Below, in pieces: positions 15,045 through 23,417 of a DNA stretch of 64,000 nucleotides; positions within the stretch are counted from its first letter, which is position 1; every line of letters begins with the position of its first letter. The notes beneath the pieces are model-generated. The model ran no database searches. It saw only the letters and a program-made list of their open reading frames with translations, and was not told the DNA's origin. Made by a program: the position numbers and the translations under genes. The stretch is from Oscillospiraceae bacterium (GTDB lineage Bacteria > Bacillota > Clostridia > UMGS1840): the NCBI GenBank assembly GCA_015068645.1, contig SVKD01000005.1:62001-126000 (forward strand), given 5' to 3'.

Positions 15045-17069
15045 ATGAAACGATTTTTAATACTGATGCTGACTTTTTCTTTAATATTGACAAGCGTACC
15101 GACTACAAGTTTGGCTTCCGGCGTCTACTTTACAGATGTACCAACCGGTGCATGGTATTATCAGGATGTCCACAATGCAGTTGGCCAGGGATTAATTAAC
15201 GGTAAATCTGAAACAACCTATGCTCCGGAGGACAACTTAACTTGTGCAGAAGCAGTGAAATTAGCATCCTGCATGCATAAATTATCCACCGAAGGAAATG
15301 TCAATTTTGAACCGACTGTTCCTTGGTATACATCTTTTGTGAATTATGCAAAAGAAAATAATATCATCACCAAAGATTATAATTGGAATTCTGTCATAAC
15401 TCGTGCTGAATACATGGAAATTTTTTCAAAAGCACTTCCAGCTGAACAATTGCCTGATATCAACAATGTGGAAGACGATGCAATTCCTGATGTGCCGATG
15501 ACTCATCCCTTGTCATCTTCTATTTATAAGCTGTACCGGGCAGGTATTGTGCAAGGAAATGACAGTTTATACAGTTGCAATCCTGACGACAATATCAAAC
15601 GTTCTGAAGTGGCGGTAATTTTAACCCGTATGATGAATGTTGCTGCAAGAAGAACCTTTAGCGTTACCATTCCCGAATACAGAAAGTTATACCATACCGG
15701 TTATGCAGCATATGATGCGAAAATCTATGAATACTATCAGGCAATGGCTGCGGATGAAAACTTTTTTAACAGTTCGGATTGGAGTGCTATTAATGATTTA
15801 ATGGTTTATTATGCCAGACAAAACAACGGCACATTATACTATTCTCTTTGCGATATCAATACAAACGGCGTTCCGGAGTTAATTTTCTCCAACGGAACAG
15901 GTTTCATTGACATTTATACCTTAAATAATGGAAAACTTGTAACAATTTTTGAAAACTGCTATTTTGGAGAAAGAAGCAGACTTCATATTCTGGCAGACGG
16001 AACCTTGCTGAACGAAGGGTCTGACAGTGCTTTTGGCAGCTCCTGCTGTTTTTATCAACTGAATGCAGACAATACTTTAACGCAAACAGAAGCATACTAT
16101 TGCGATACAAATGGTCCTACTTATATGACACAAGTCGGATACACTTATATCAGCACAAATGAATATGTAGATAAAGTAAGTTATTACTTATCTTACTCCG
16201 TTTTTAATGCTTTAGACTGGAAGCCTTTTGCAGATAAACAAACCATTCTCAAAAAAAGCTATTATGATTCTGCTATGATTGCAATGGCAAACTCCAATTA
16301 TCTGCAAGCGGTGGAACAGCTCAAAAAAGCGGAAGGCTATCTGGATGCCGCTACAATGATACTGGAATGCTATTATCAATACGGCAAAAAACAGATGTCT
16401 TTAAACTATACCACAACCGGTATCGAGTATCTTTCTAAATGTAACGGTTATAAAGATGCCAATGAAATTCTGAAGGCTTATTACTACGAAGAAGGCGTGG
16501 ATGCTTTCGAAGACTACATTGCAATTTTCCCACAATATACATTCACACAAAATGTGACGAATGCTTACCAAAAAGTTTTGGATACTCTCACCTTATGTAA
16601 GGATTATAAAGACAGCAATCGTTTACTGCAGATTGCCGAAACGTTATACAGTGCATGGTATAATATGGATGCAGCATCTAACTTTAAAGCGTCCTTTGGC
16701 GGAATGAACGTATCTGTCACAAATGACGCTGTAACCATCACAAAAGACTGTTTCATTTCAGGCAGCGACAACTCCTTGGATTTAACATTTCATCCCGAAC
16801 AACCCGGTTTTACCGCAAAGCTGAAAGATATGTTTTCATATTCTATAAGAAGTTATAATGAAGTTCTTATCCTTTGCGCATTGGTTGATTTGTTTACCGA
16901 TGTGGAACAAACGGAAGATTTAGCCATCAAACTAAGTGATTCCGATGAGTGGTCTTCCAATGGAACAACCGAATCTTTCTCGATGAATTACGGAGGATAT
17001 CAGATTGAAATTGATGTTGACACAACTAACCGATACTCTTTAGATTGTGTCATCTCCGTAACAAAATAA
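15045..17069 (+). CDS. S-layer homology (SLH) domain surface protein
   Basis: The 674-aa protein has a signal peptide (1-25). Three SLH repeats occupy about residues 27-205; the first begins YFTDVPTGAWYYQDV and includes the GLINGKSETTYAPED phrase. SLH domains anchor proteins to pyruvylated wall polymers. The middle contains an acidic region (YSLCDINTNGVPELIF, calcium-binding-like). A helical region with repeated YLDAATMILECYYQYGKK- and YKDANEILKAYYYEEG-type phrases resembles tetratricopeptide-like repeats. The C-terminus is a beta-rich domain of unknown type. An AGAAAGGAAA site precedes the start. It probably acts with the preceding amidase at the cell surface. Confidence 0.8.
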   Translation: MKRFLILMLTFSLILTSVPTTSLASGVYFTDVPTGAWYYQDVHNAVGQGLINGKSETTYAPEDNLTCAEAVKLASCMHKLSTEGNVNFEPTVPWYTSFVNYAKENNIITKDYNWNSVITRAEYMEIFSKALPAEQLPDINNVEDDAIPDVPMTHPLSSSIYKLYRAGIVQGNDSLYSCNPDDNIKRSEVAVILTRMMNVAARRTFSVTIPEYRKLYHTGYAAYDAKIYEYYQAMAADENFFNSSDWSAINDLMVYYARQNNGTLYYSLCDINTNGVPELIFSNGTGFIDIYTLNNGKLVTIFENCYFGERSRLHILADGTLLNEGSDSAFGSSCCFYQLNADNTLTQTEAYYCDTNGPTYMTQVGYTYISTNEYVDKVSYYLSYSVFNALDWKPFADKQTILKKSYYDSAMIAMANSNYLQAVEQLKKAEGYLDAATMILECYYQYGKKQMSLNYTTTGIEYLSKCNGYKDANEILKAYYYEEGVDAFEDYIAIFPQYTFTQNVTNAYQKVLDTLTLCKDYKDSNRLLQIAETLYSAWYNMDAASNFKASFGGMNVSVTNDAVTITKDCFISGSDNSLDLTFHPEQPGFTAKLKDMFSYSIRSYNEVLILCALVDLFTDVEQTEDLAIKLSDSDEWSSNGTTESFSMNYGGYQIEIDVDTTNRYSLDCVISVTK

Positions 17070-17099
17070 CAGTCTAAAAAGTTCCTTATAAACACACTA

Positions 17100-17132
17100 A
17101 AAAAAGGTTGATGTAATCAACCTTTTTTTTCA
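17100..17132 (+). terminator. Terminator of the SLH gene
   Basis: AAAAAAGGTTGAT and ATCAACCTTTTTT pair around GTA; eight T follow. Confidence 0.9.
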
Positions 17133-17169
17133 TACTCCAAACATTTTTTCATTTTTTTCAAAAAAGTAT

Positions 17170-17198
17170 TGACAACTTATAATCATTGTGATATAATC
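17170..17198 (+). promoter_or_regulatory. Promoter of the NAD salvage operon
   Basis: TTGACA (17170-17175) and TATAAT (17193-17198) are 17 bp apart. TATAATCA occurs twice 14 bp apart (17179 and 17193), within and over the -10 region. This is a candidate operator for the NrtR repressor encoded by the first gene, though the match to a known NrtR site has not been tested. Confidence 0.8.
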
Positions 17199-17229
17199 AA
17201 TTTGAAAATAACAGAAAGGAGATATTCTT

Positions 17230-18108
17230 ATGGACCCAATTACAAAAGAAACAAATGGAATGAAATCCATTGTTCAAGAAACAAGTTCTCCCCTTCAAAC
17301 AGAAGAACAGTTTCTAGCTTCCTATCGGATTGAACAATATGACAGACCTTCTGTGGCGACTGATGTAACAGTATTTTCCATGTTTGCAAAAGAATCAGAC
17401 TGTCATAGAAAAGATTCAGAACCCGAACTTTCCATTCTGCTTGTAAAACGTGGAGAGCATCCGTTTTTCAATCAATGGGCATTACCGGGAGGTTTCCTGC
17501 GAGCTGACGAAACTGTAGAAGCCTGTGCAATAAGGGAAACGAAAGAAGAAACCAATCTTTCCCCTGTAGCAATGCTTCCGGTTGGCGTATTCAGCGAACC
17601 AAACAGAGATCCCAGAGGTAGAATCATCTCCCATGCTTTTGCAGCTATCATCAGTGAAAAAGAAGTGAAAATCTCAGGTGGCAGCGATACAAAAGATGCA
17701 AAATGGTTTTCCGTCTCATTTGAAGAATCAAGTGATGGTTGTTACACCCTAACCCTCTCTCAAGAAGAAGCCACATTAACAGCAGAATTAAAAGAATCGC
17801 AAAACACATTTGGCAAAAAAACTTTTGAAATCATCACAAACAACGGTCTTGCCTTTGACCACGCAAAAATCATTGCAACCGCTTTAACCGAACTTCGGAA
17901 AAAAGCAGATAACAGTGACCTGGCTTTTGATTTCTTACCGGAAACCTTCACCTTAGCAGCTCTGCAAAAAGTGCAGGAAACATTATTGGGCATCTCACTT
18001 CTCACCGCCAATTTCAGAAGAAAGGTAACCCCCTTACTGGAGGAAACCGAAGAATACACCGAAGGTGCAGGTCATAGACCGGCAAGACTGTTCAGACGCA
18101 AACAGTGA
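17230..18108 (+). CDS. nrtR: NrtR-type Nudix transcriptional regulator of NAD metabolism
   Basis: The 292-aa protein has a Nudix domain (about residues 45-165) fused to a C-terminal winged helix, the architecture of NrtR repressors that sense ADP-ribose. The Nudix box at 88-110 keeps G-x5-E-x7-RE but reads RETKEETNL, with Asn where Gly is usual, which fits a sensor rather than an active hydrolase. The C-terminal part has the family phrases LAFDHAKII, PETFTLAALQKVQE, NFRRKV and AGHRPARLFRRK. It is the first gene of an operon of NAD genes, as expected of its target. A GGAGAT site lies 8 bp upstream. Confidence 0.9.
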   Translation: MDPITKETNGMKSIVQETSSPLQTEEQFLASYRIEQYDRPSVATDVTVFSMFAKESDCHRKDSEPELSILLVKRGEHPFFNQWALPGGFLRADETVEACAIRETKEETNLSPVAMLPVGVFSEPNRDPRGRIISHAFAAIISEKEVKISGGSDTKDAKWFSVSFEESSDGCYTLTLSQEEATLTAELKESQNTFGKKTFEIITNNGLAFDHAKIIATALTELRKKADNSDLAFDFLPETFTLAALQKVQETLLGISLLTANFRRKVTPLLEETEEYTEGAGHRPARLFRRKQ

Positions 18109-18122
18109 TATTGGTGAAGCGT

Positions 18123-18809
18123 ATGAAAAACTTTTTAAAAACTGAATTAACCGGATGGAAAGTGTGGGAAGTGTGCTGGCTTGTTATCGCCATTGTCATC
18201 ATCTTAGCACTTTCCCTCTACTGGCAGGATACTCCAATGGGAATCATTTCAGCAACCACCGGAGTTGCCTGCGTGGTATGTACCGGAAAAGGAAAGCTTT
18301 CCGCATACATATTCGGTTTAGTAAACAGCATTCTGTATGCAATCATTGCTTATCAATCCACCTATTACGGCGAAACCATGCTGAATGCAATTTACTACGT
18401 ACCGATGCAATTTGTAGGCTTCTTCATCTGGGCAAAAAATATGAATCAAGAAACCAAGGAAGTAAAAAAACAACATATGAAAGTCACAGGCAGACTGTTG
18501 ACATTGGGAGCAATTATTCTATCGACTGTGTTATACGGATTAATTTTAAAAGCGATGGGTGATGCAATGCCATATGTTGACAGTTTCACCACAGTATCCT
18601 CTGTGATTGCAATGATTGTTTCTGTAAAAATGTATTCCGAACAATGGTGGATCTGGGTGGGAGTGAACATTTTTACCATCTATATGTGGTGGACAGAATT
18701 TGTCATCGGCGGTGATAATATTGCCACTCTCTTAATGTGGTGTGTTTACCTGATAAACTCTGTGATGATGCTTATCAAATGGGAAACGGAAGCAAGAAGG
18801 AAGGTGTAA
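18123..18809 (+). CDS. pnuC: Nicotinamide riboside transporter PnuC
   Basis: The 228-aa membrane protein has about seven transmembrane segments and the PnuC signatures GKGKLSAYIFGLVNSILYA and then YYGETMLNAIYYVPMQFVGF. The tryptophan-rich segment EQWWIWVGVNI is typical of the substrate site. PnuC moves nicotinamide riboside by facilitated diffusion, trapped by the ribosylnicotinamide kinase of NadR, the next gene. I chose ATG 18123, because the only purine-rich stretch (GGTGAAG) lies just before it. A GTG at 18105 would overlap nrtR by 4 bp and is an alternative. Confidence 0.92.
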   Translation: MKNFLKTELTGWKVWEVCWLVIAIVIILALSLYWQDTPMGIISATTGVACVVCTGKGKLSAYIFGLVNSILYAIIAYQSTYYGETMLNAIYYVPMQFVGFFIWAKNMNQETKEVKKQHMKVTGRLLTLGAIILSTVLYGLILKAMGDAMPYVDSFTTVSSVIAMIVSVKMYSEQWWIWVGVNIFTIYMWWTEFVIGGDNIATLLMWCVYLINSVMMLIKWETEARRKV

Positions 18810-18812
18810 TCC

Positions 18813-19856
18813 ATGCGCTATAAAGTGGGTATGTATGGCGGCTCCTTCGATCCCCTGCATATCGGACATATTCACGATATGATAAGAGCAGCTGCCATGT
18901 GTGAAGAACTCTATATTATGATCAGTTGGTGCCAAGGAAGAGAATCCACTTCAAAAGAACTTCGTTATCGTTGGATTTATAACAGCATCAAACATTTACG
19001 CAATGTCAAACTCATTATGATTGAAGACAAAGCAGTATCCAAAGAAGAATATAACACTGATTACTATTGGGAAAAAGGTGCAAAAGATATTAAAAATACG
19101 ATTGGAAAGCCCATTGATATCGTCTTCTGCGGAAGTGACTACAAAGGGACCAACCGTTTCGAAAGCTTATATGAGCCGGAAAGTGTTGTTCATTATTTCG
19201 ACAGAACGGAAGTTCCTATCAGCTCCACCGAAATCAGAACCTGGGCATTGGACCATTGGGATTATATTCCCGGGGTATGCAAATCACATTATGCAAAAAA
19301 GGTACTGATTGTTGGCGGAGAAAGCACCGGAAAATCCACGTTGGTTCAAAATCTGGCTTTGGCATATAACACAAATTATGTAACAGAAGTTGGCAGAGAA
19401 ACCTGCGAATACGCAGGTGGTGAAGATTTAATGCTTGCAGAAGATTTATACGAAAATTTTCTTCGGCAGAAGCTTAATACTATGGAAGCGGCAAAACATT
19501 GTAACAGAATCGTTTTTGTGGACACTGATGCTCTTACCACTCTGTTTTACAGCAACTTCCTACTGGAAGGCGAAAATGAAAACATTAAAATTTGTACAAA
19601 GTTTGCAGAAGCAATTTCAAAAACAAACATCTGGGATCTGGTGATCTTTTTAGAACCGGAAGGCACCGTTTTTATCCAGGATGGAACCAGAAACGAAAAC
19701 ATCAAACAGGAACGCAAAAAATTCAGTGACCAACTGAAAAGCTTTTTTCAAAAGTACCAAGTTCCTTTTGAAAGCATCAGTGGAGATTATTTAGAACGAT
19801 TTAACAAAACCAAAGAACTCATTGAAACAAAACTCAATCTAACAACAAAATGGTAA
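18813..19856 (+). CDS. nadR: NMN adenylyltransferase / ribosylnicotinamide kinase NadR
   Basis: The 347-aa protein has two domains. The N-terminal nucleotidyltransferase has GGSFDPLHIGHIH at residues 9-21 and the ISSTE motif near 134, and makes NAD from NMN and ATP. The C-terminal kinase has the P-loop GGESTGKST near 167 and phosphorylates nicotinamide riboside to NMN. The repressor HTH domain of enterobacterial NadR is absent, in keeping with regulation by NrtR. It starts 3 bp after pnuC with a GGAAGGTG site. PnuC and NadR together form the riboside salvage route. Confidence 0.93.
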   Translation: MRYKVGMYGGSFDPLHIGHIHDMIRAAAMCEELYIMISWCQGRESTSKELRYRWIYNSIKHLRNVKLIMIEDKAVSKEEYNTDYYWEKGAKDIKNTIGKPIDIVFCGSDYKGTNRFESLYEPESVVHYFDRTEVPISSTEIRTWALDHWDYIPGVCKSHYAKKVLIVGGESTGKSTLVQNLALAYNTNYVTEVGRETCEYAGGEDLMLAEDLYENFLRQKLNTMEAAKHCNRIVFVDTDALTTLFYSNFLLEGENENIKICTKFAEAISKTNIWDLVIFLEPEGTVFIQDGTRNENIKQERKKFSDQLKSFFQKYQVPFESISGDYLERFNKTKELIETKLNLTTKW

Positions 19857-19869
19857 AGGAGAAAACAAC

Positions 19870-20400
19870 ATGAAAAAATTATTAATCGTGGTAGACATGC
19901 AAAAAGATTTTGTGAACGGTGCATTAGGTTCTAAAGAAGCTGTTGCCATTGTAGACAATGTGGTAAACAAAATTGAGAACTTTGACGGCGATATTATCGT
20001 AACATACGACACACATCCCGAAAACTATATGGAAACTCAGGAAGGAAAAAATCTGCCCGTCCCCCACTGTATCAAAGGAACAGACGGCTGGAAACTGGAT
20101 GTCAAAGTGCAGGCAGCGGTTGACAAAAAAACTTACAAAGCCATTGAAAAACCCACTTTTGGTTCCACCGAACTTCCCGAATATATCAAAGCAAACTACA
20201 ATCCTGACGAATTAGAAATCCAGCTCATTGGTCTTTGCACTGATATCTGCGTGGTATCTAATGCCCTCTTAATGAAAGCGAACTTTTTAGAAACCAAAGT
20301 AACTGTGGATGCAAGCTGTTGCGCCGGAGTAACTCCCGATAGCCACAATGCAGCACTCACCACAATGAAAATGTGTCAGGTTCAAGTGATTGGAGAATAA
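19870..20400 (+). CDS. pncA: Nicotinamidase-type cysteine hydrolase
   Basis: The 176-aa protein belongs to the isochorismatase-like hydrolases. VVDMQKDFVNGALG carries the catalytic Asp9, GLCTDICVVSNAL the nucleophilic Cys near 124, and TYDTHPENY with PHCIKG the metal-binding and acid residues of nicotinamidases. It should deamidate nicotinamide to nicotinate. The operon has no nicotinate phosphoribosyltransferase of the PncB type, so the product would need an enzyme encoded elsewhere. The start has an AAAGGAG site 9 bp upstream. Other cysteine hydrolase substrates cannot be excluded. Confidence 0.85.
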   Translation: MKKLLIVVDMQKDFVNGALGSKEAVAIVDNVVNKIENFDGDIIVTYDTHPENYMETQEGKNLPVPHCIKGTDGWKLDVKVQAAVDKKTYKAIEKPTFGSTELPEYIKANYNPDELEIQLIGLCTDICVVSNALLMKANFLETKVTVDASCCAGVTPDSHNAALTTMKMCQVQVIGE

Positions 20401-20402
20401 TT

Positions 20403-21200
20403 ATGATTAAATTAAATGATACTGTTGTAAATATCGGACATTTTCCGGATGGAACAATGCTCTTAAAACAGGATATTCCGGAAGCGGAAAAAATAACAAT
20501 TTCCTGGTTTTACGAAAATGATACGGAAATGATGGCGCTGATTTACCTCACAAATCATCTGAAAGCGCACCAAAAAGAGCAAATTCATCTGTATCTGCCC
20601 TATATTCCAAATGCCCGTCAGGACAGAGTGAAAACCAGCGAAGATGTGTTCACCTTAAAATACTTTGCCGGAGTGATTAATTCTTTAGGATTCAAAACCA
20701 TAACGGTCTTAGACCCGCATTCCAGCGTCAGCGAAGCTCTCATAAACAATATTATTATTGAAAAACCCACCAAACTCATTGAAAATACCATTGCCAAAAT
20801 CACAGCAGCAGAAGGAGAAGCACCTTCTATGTTTTATCCCGATGAAGGAGCAGGAAAACGCTATTCCGGTATGATTCCCCTTCCCTATGCATTCGGTATC
20901 AAAAAACGTGATTGGGCAACCGGTCAGATCAAGGGACTGGACGTAGCAGGCGACGTAGATAATATTCAAGGTAAAAACATCCTGATTGTGGATGATATTT
21001 GTTCCAAAGGCGGCACTTTTTACTTCTCGGCGAAAAAATTAAAAGAACTGGGGGCAAAAAATATTTATCTGCATATCACCCATTGTGAAAACACCATCTT
21101 CGACGGTGACCTGCTAGAAAGTGGTCTGATTACAAAAATCTATACCACCAACAGTATTTTAACGAAAACACACGAAATGATAGAAATTGTAAACTTATAG
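20403..21200 (+). CDS. Short ribose-phosphate pyrophosphokinase-like enzyme
   Basis: The 265-aa protein has the PRPP-binding loop LIVDDICSKGGTF near 197-209 and the LYLPYIPNARQDR catalytic phrase near 62, both characteristic of PRPP synthetase. It is about 50 residues shorter than housekeeping Prs and resembles the compact forms found in phages and in nadV gene pairs. It should make PRPP for the next gene, a nicotinamide phosphoribosyltransferase. Compact relatives in phages instead pyrophosphorylate ADP-ribose, so the substrate should be regarded as open. ATG 20403 is 2 bp after the previous stop, with GGAGAA upstream. Confidence 0.85.
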   Translation: MIKLNDTVVNIGHFPDGTMLLKQDIPEAEKITISWFYENDTEMMALIYLTNHLKAHQKEQIHLYLPYIPNARQDRVKTSEDVFTLKYFAGVINSLGFKTITVLDPHSSVSEALINNIIIEKPTKLIENTIAKITAAEGEAPSMFYPDEGAGKRYSGMIPLPYAFGIKKRDWATGQIKGLDVAGDVDNIQGKNILIVDDICSKGGTFYFSAKKLKELGAKNIYLHITHCENTIFDGDLLESGLITKIYTTNSILTKTHEMIEIVNL

Positions 21201-21212
21201 GAGAAAAAGAAA

Positions 21213-22682
21213 ATGAGCAATGCAATTAACCCTATGTTGCTGTGCGACTTTTATAAAACTGTACACAGCGATATGATTAACCCCAAAATGACCAAATCCA
21301 TGTCCTATTACACGCCCAGAATGAGCCGTGTAAACAGATGGGACAAAGTGGTAATGTTCGGCGTGCAGATGTTCTGCAAAACCTGGCTGATTGATTATTT
21401 TAACCAATATTTCTTTGAGCTTAGCGAAGAAGAAGTGGTAGAAGAATACACCAGAGTGCTGGATGCAACTTTAGGAAAAGGGATCTACGGAACCGAAAAA
21501 ATCAGAAAACTGCATCAGTTAGGATATTTACCGATTGAAATCATTGCGCTTCCCGAAGGGACCATGGTTCCTGTGCACGTGCCTATGTTTGGCATCACCA
21601 ACACTCACGACGATTTCGCTTGGTTGCCTCAGGCGTTGGAAAGCTTGATTTCTGCAGAAATGTGGTATCCCCAAATTACTGCAACCGTAGGCAAAACCTA
21701 CAGAGATATTGTCAATAAATACTATGCGGAAACCGTAGACGACAATGTGCCCAGAGCAAAAGCGTTAGGTGCTTTTGACTTCCGAGGAGATATGTGTGTG
21801 GATGCAGCATTAAAAGCAGGTGCAGGCTGGTGCTTATCCTTTTTAAATACCGCTACGGTTCCTGCAATTCCCTACTTGGAAAATATGTTTAACTGCGATT
21901 GTACCAAAGAGCCGGTGGCATACGGAGCAGTTTCTACCGAACACTTTGTAATGTGCTCCAACTATGCAGTGGACGGCGACGAAATCACCTTCCTTCGCAA
22001 AATGCTCACCGAATTATATCCCAACACCAGCTTCTCCTGTGTGCTGGATAGCTATGATTACTGGAACGTAATTGATAACATTCTGCCTCAACTTCACGAT
22101 GAAATTTTAGCTCATAATGGCTGTATGCTGATGAGAGGTGATTCCGGAGACTGTGTAGAAGTAGTTACCAAAACCGTATTCAAGCTGTGGGACCAGTTCG
22201 GCGGAACTGTAAACTCCAAAGGATATAAAGTGTTGGATCCTCATGTAAAAGCTATTTATGGAGACAGCATTACCGTACAGCGTTGCGAAGAAATTTATGA
22301 AATCTTAATGAAGGAAGGTTTCGCTTGCTCTAACGTGGCTTTAGGTGTCGGCTCCTTCTCCATGCACTGTATTGAAGAAGACAATATGTTAAAACCTTTC
22401 ACCAGAGACACCTTCTCTTCCTGCATCAAGGCTTGTTATGCAGAAGTGGACGGAAAATGCTACCCCGTTTTCAAAAATCCCAAAGACGGTGGCTTTAAAA
22501 AGAGCCAGAAAGGTCTCTGCTATGTGTATGAAGAAAACGGCGAATTAAAATACAAAGATGAATACACTTCCAAAAACATTCCCGAAGGAAATCTGTTGGA
22601 AACCGTATTTAAAGACGGAAAAATGGTAAAAGATTATACATTGGACGAAATACGTCAAAAATTGAATGGTGGTGAATTTTAA
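21213..22682 (+). CDS. nadV: Nicotinamide phosphoribosyltransferase (NAMPT/NadV family)
   Basis: The 489-aa protein has the length and order of motifs of NAMPT. These are LLCDFYKTVHSDM at the N-terminus, VSTEHFVMCS near 240, SCVLDSYDYWNV near 270, LMRGDSGDCVEVV near 305, NSKGYKVLDPHVKAIYGDSI near 330 and FKNPKDGGFKKSQKG near 430. It should convert nicotinamide and PRPP to NMN, which NadR adenylates. Where vertebrate NAMPT has HDFGYRG (its Asp contacts the nicotinamide amide) this protein has GAFDFRG, so acceptor or donor preference may differ. It follows the PRPP-synthetase-like gene by 12 bp. Confidence 0.9.
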   Translation: MSNAINPMLLCDFYKTVHSDMINPKMTKSMSYYTPRMSRVNRWDKVVMFGVQMFCKTWLIDYFNQYFFELSEEEVVEEYTRVLDATLGKGIYGTEKIRKLHQLGYLPIEIIALPEGTMVPVHVPMFGITNTHDDFAWLPQALESLISAEMWYPQITATVGKTYRDIVNKYYAETVDDNVPRAKALGAFDFRGDMCVDAALKAGAGWCLSFLNTATVPAIPYLENMFNCDCTKEPVAYGAVSTEHFVMCSNYAVDGDEITFLRKMLTELYPNTSFSCVLDSYDYWNVIDNILPQLHDEILAHNGCMLMRGDSGDCVEVVTKTVFKLWDQFGGTVNSKGYKVLDPHVKAIYGDSITVQRCEEIYEILMKEGFACSNVALGVGSFSMHCIEEDNMLKPFTRDTFSSCIKACYAEVDGKCYPVFKNPKDGGFKKSQKGLCYVYEENGELKYKDEYTSKNIPEGNLLETVFKDGKMVKDYTLDEIRQKLNGGEF

Positions 22683-23413
22683 TGTTTGATGCAAAAAAAG
22701 TGAAAAATGACTGTGTAAAATGGATTCAGAATTTCTTTGAAGCAAACGGAAAAGATTGTAATGCGGTAGTTGGAATTTCCGGCGGAAAAGACAGCTCCAT
22801 TGCGGCAGCTTTGTGTGTGGAAGCTTTGGGAAAAGATAAAGTTGTGGGAGTGTTAATGCCTCAGGGTGAACAGCACGATATCGACAAGGCTTATGAACTT
22901 GTTAATCACTTGGGAATCCGTCATTATGAAATCAATATCAAGGATGCGGTTGACGGCATCTTAGAAAACTTTCCAAAAGATTTAGAACCCACTTCTCAAA
23001 CTGTTCAGAATATTCCTCCCAGAATCAGAATGTCTACCCTGTATGCAGTATCTCAGAGCGTAAACGGCAGAGTATGTAACACCTGTAATCTGTCGGAAGA
23101 CTGGGTTGGATATTCCACCAGATACGGCGATTCCGTGGGTGATTTTTCTCCGCTTTCCAATCTGACGGTAACCGAAGTAAAACAAATCGGATATGAATTA
23201 AACTTACCCAAAGATTTGGTAGATAAAATCCCTATTGACGGTCTTTGCGGAAAAACTGATGAAGAAAATTTAGGGTTCACTTATGCGGAACTGGATATTT
23301 ATATCAGAACCGGCAAAATTGAAGATCAGGCGAAAAAAGAACTGATTGACAGAAAACACAAAATGAATCTGTTTAAATTGGAACTGATGCCCTGCTTCAA
23401 ACCGGAGGTATAA
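22682..23413 (+). CDS. nadE: NAD synthetase, ammonia-dependent type
   Basis: The 243-aa protein lacks the glutaminase domain. The PP-loop GISGGKDSS at residues 31-39 binds ATP, and the phrases VLMPQGEQHDI, GRVCNTCNLSEDWVGYSTRYG and GDFSPLSNLT are typical of the NH3-type enzyme. It amidates nicotinate adenine dinucleotide to NAD. The start overlaps the stop of nadV by one base (TAATG), so translation is coupled. The deamido substrate is not made by the NadV-NadR route, so this enzyme links the operon to nicotinate or de novo synthesis. Confidence 0.93.
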   Translation: MFDAKKVKNDCVKWIQNFFEANGKDCNAVVGISGGKDSSIAAALCVEALGKDKVVGVLMPQGEQHDIDKAYELVNHLGIRHYEINIKDAVDGILENFPKDLEPTSQTVQNIPPRIRMSTLYAVSQSVNGRVCNTCNLSEDWVGYSTRYGDSVGDFSPLSNLTVTEVKQIGYELNLPKDLVDKIPIDGLCGKTDEENLGFTYAELDIYIRTGKIEDQAKKELIDRKHKMNLFKLELMPCFKPEV

Positions 23414-23417
23414 TCCT

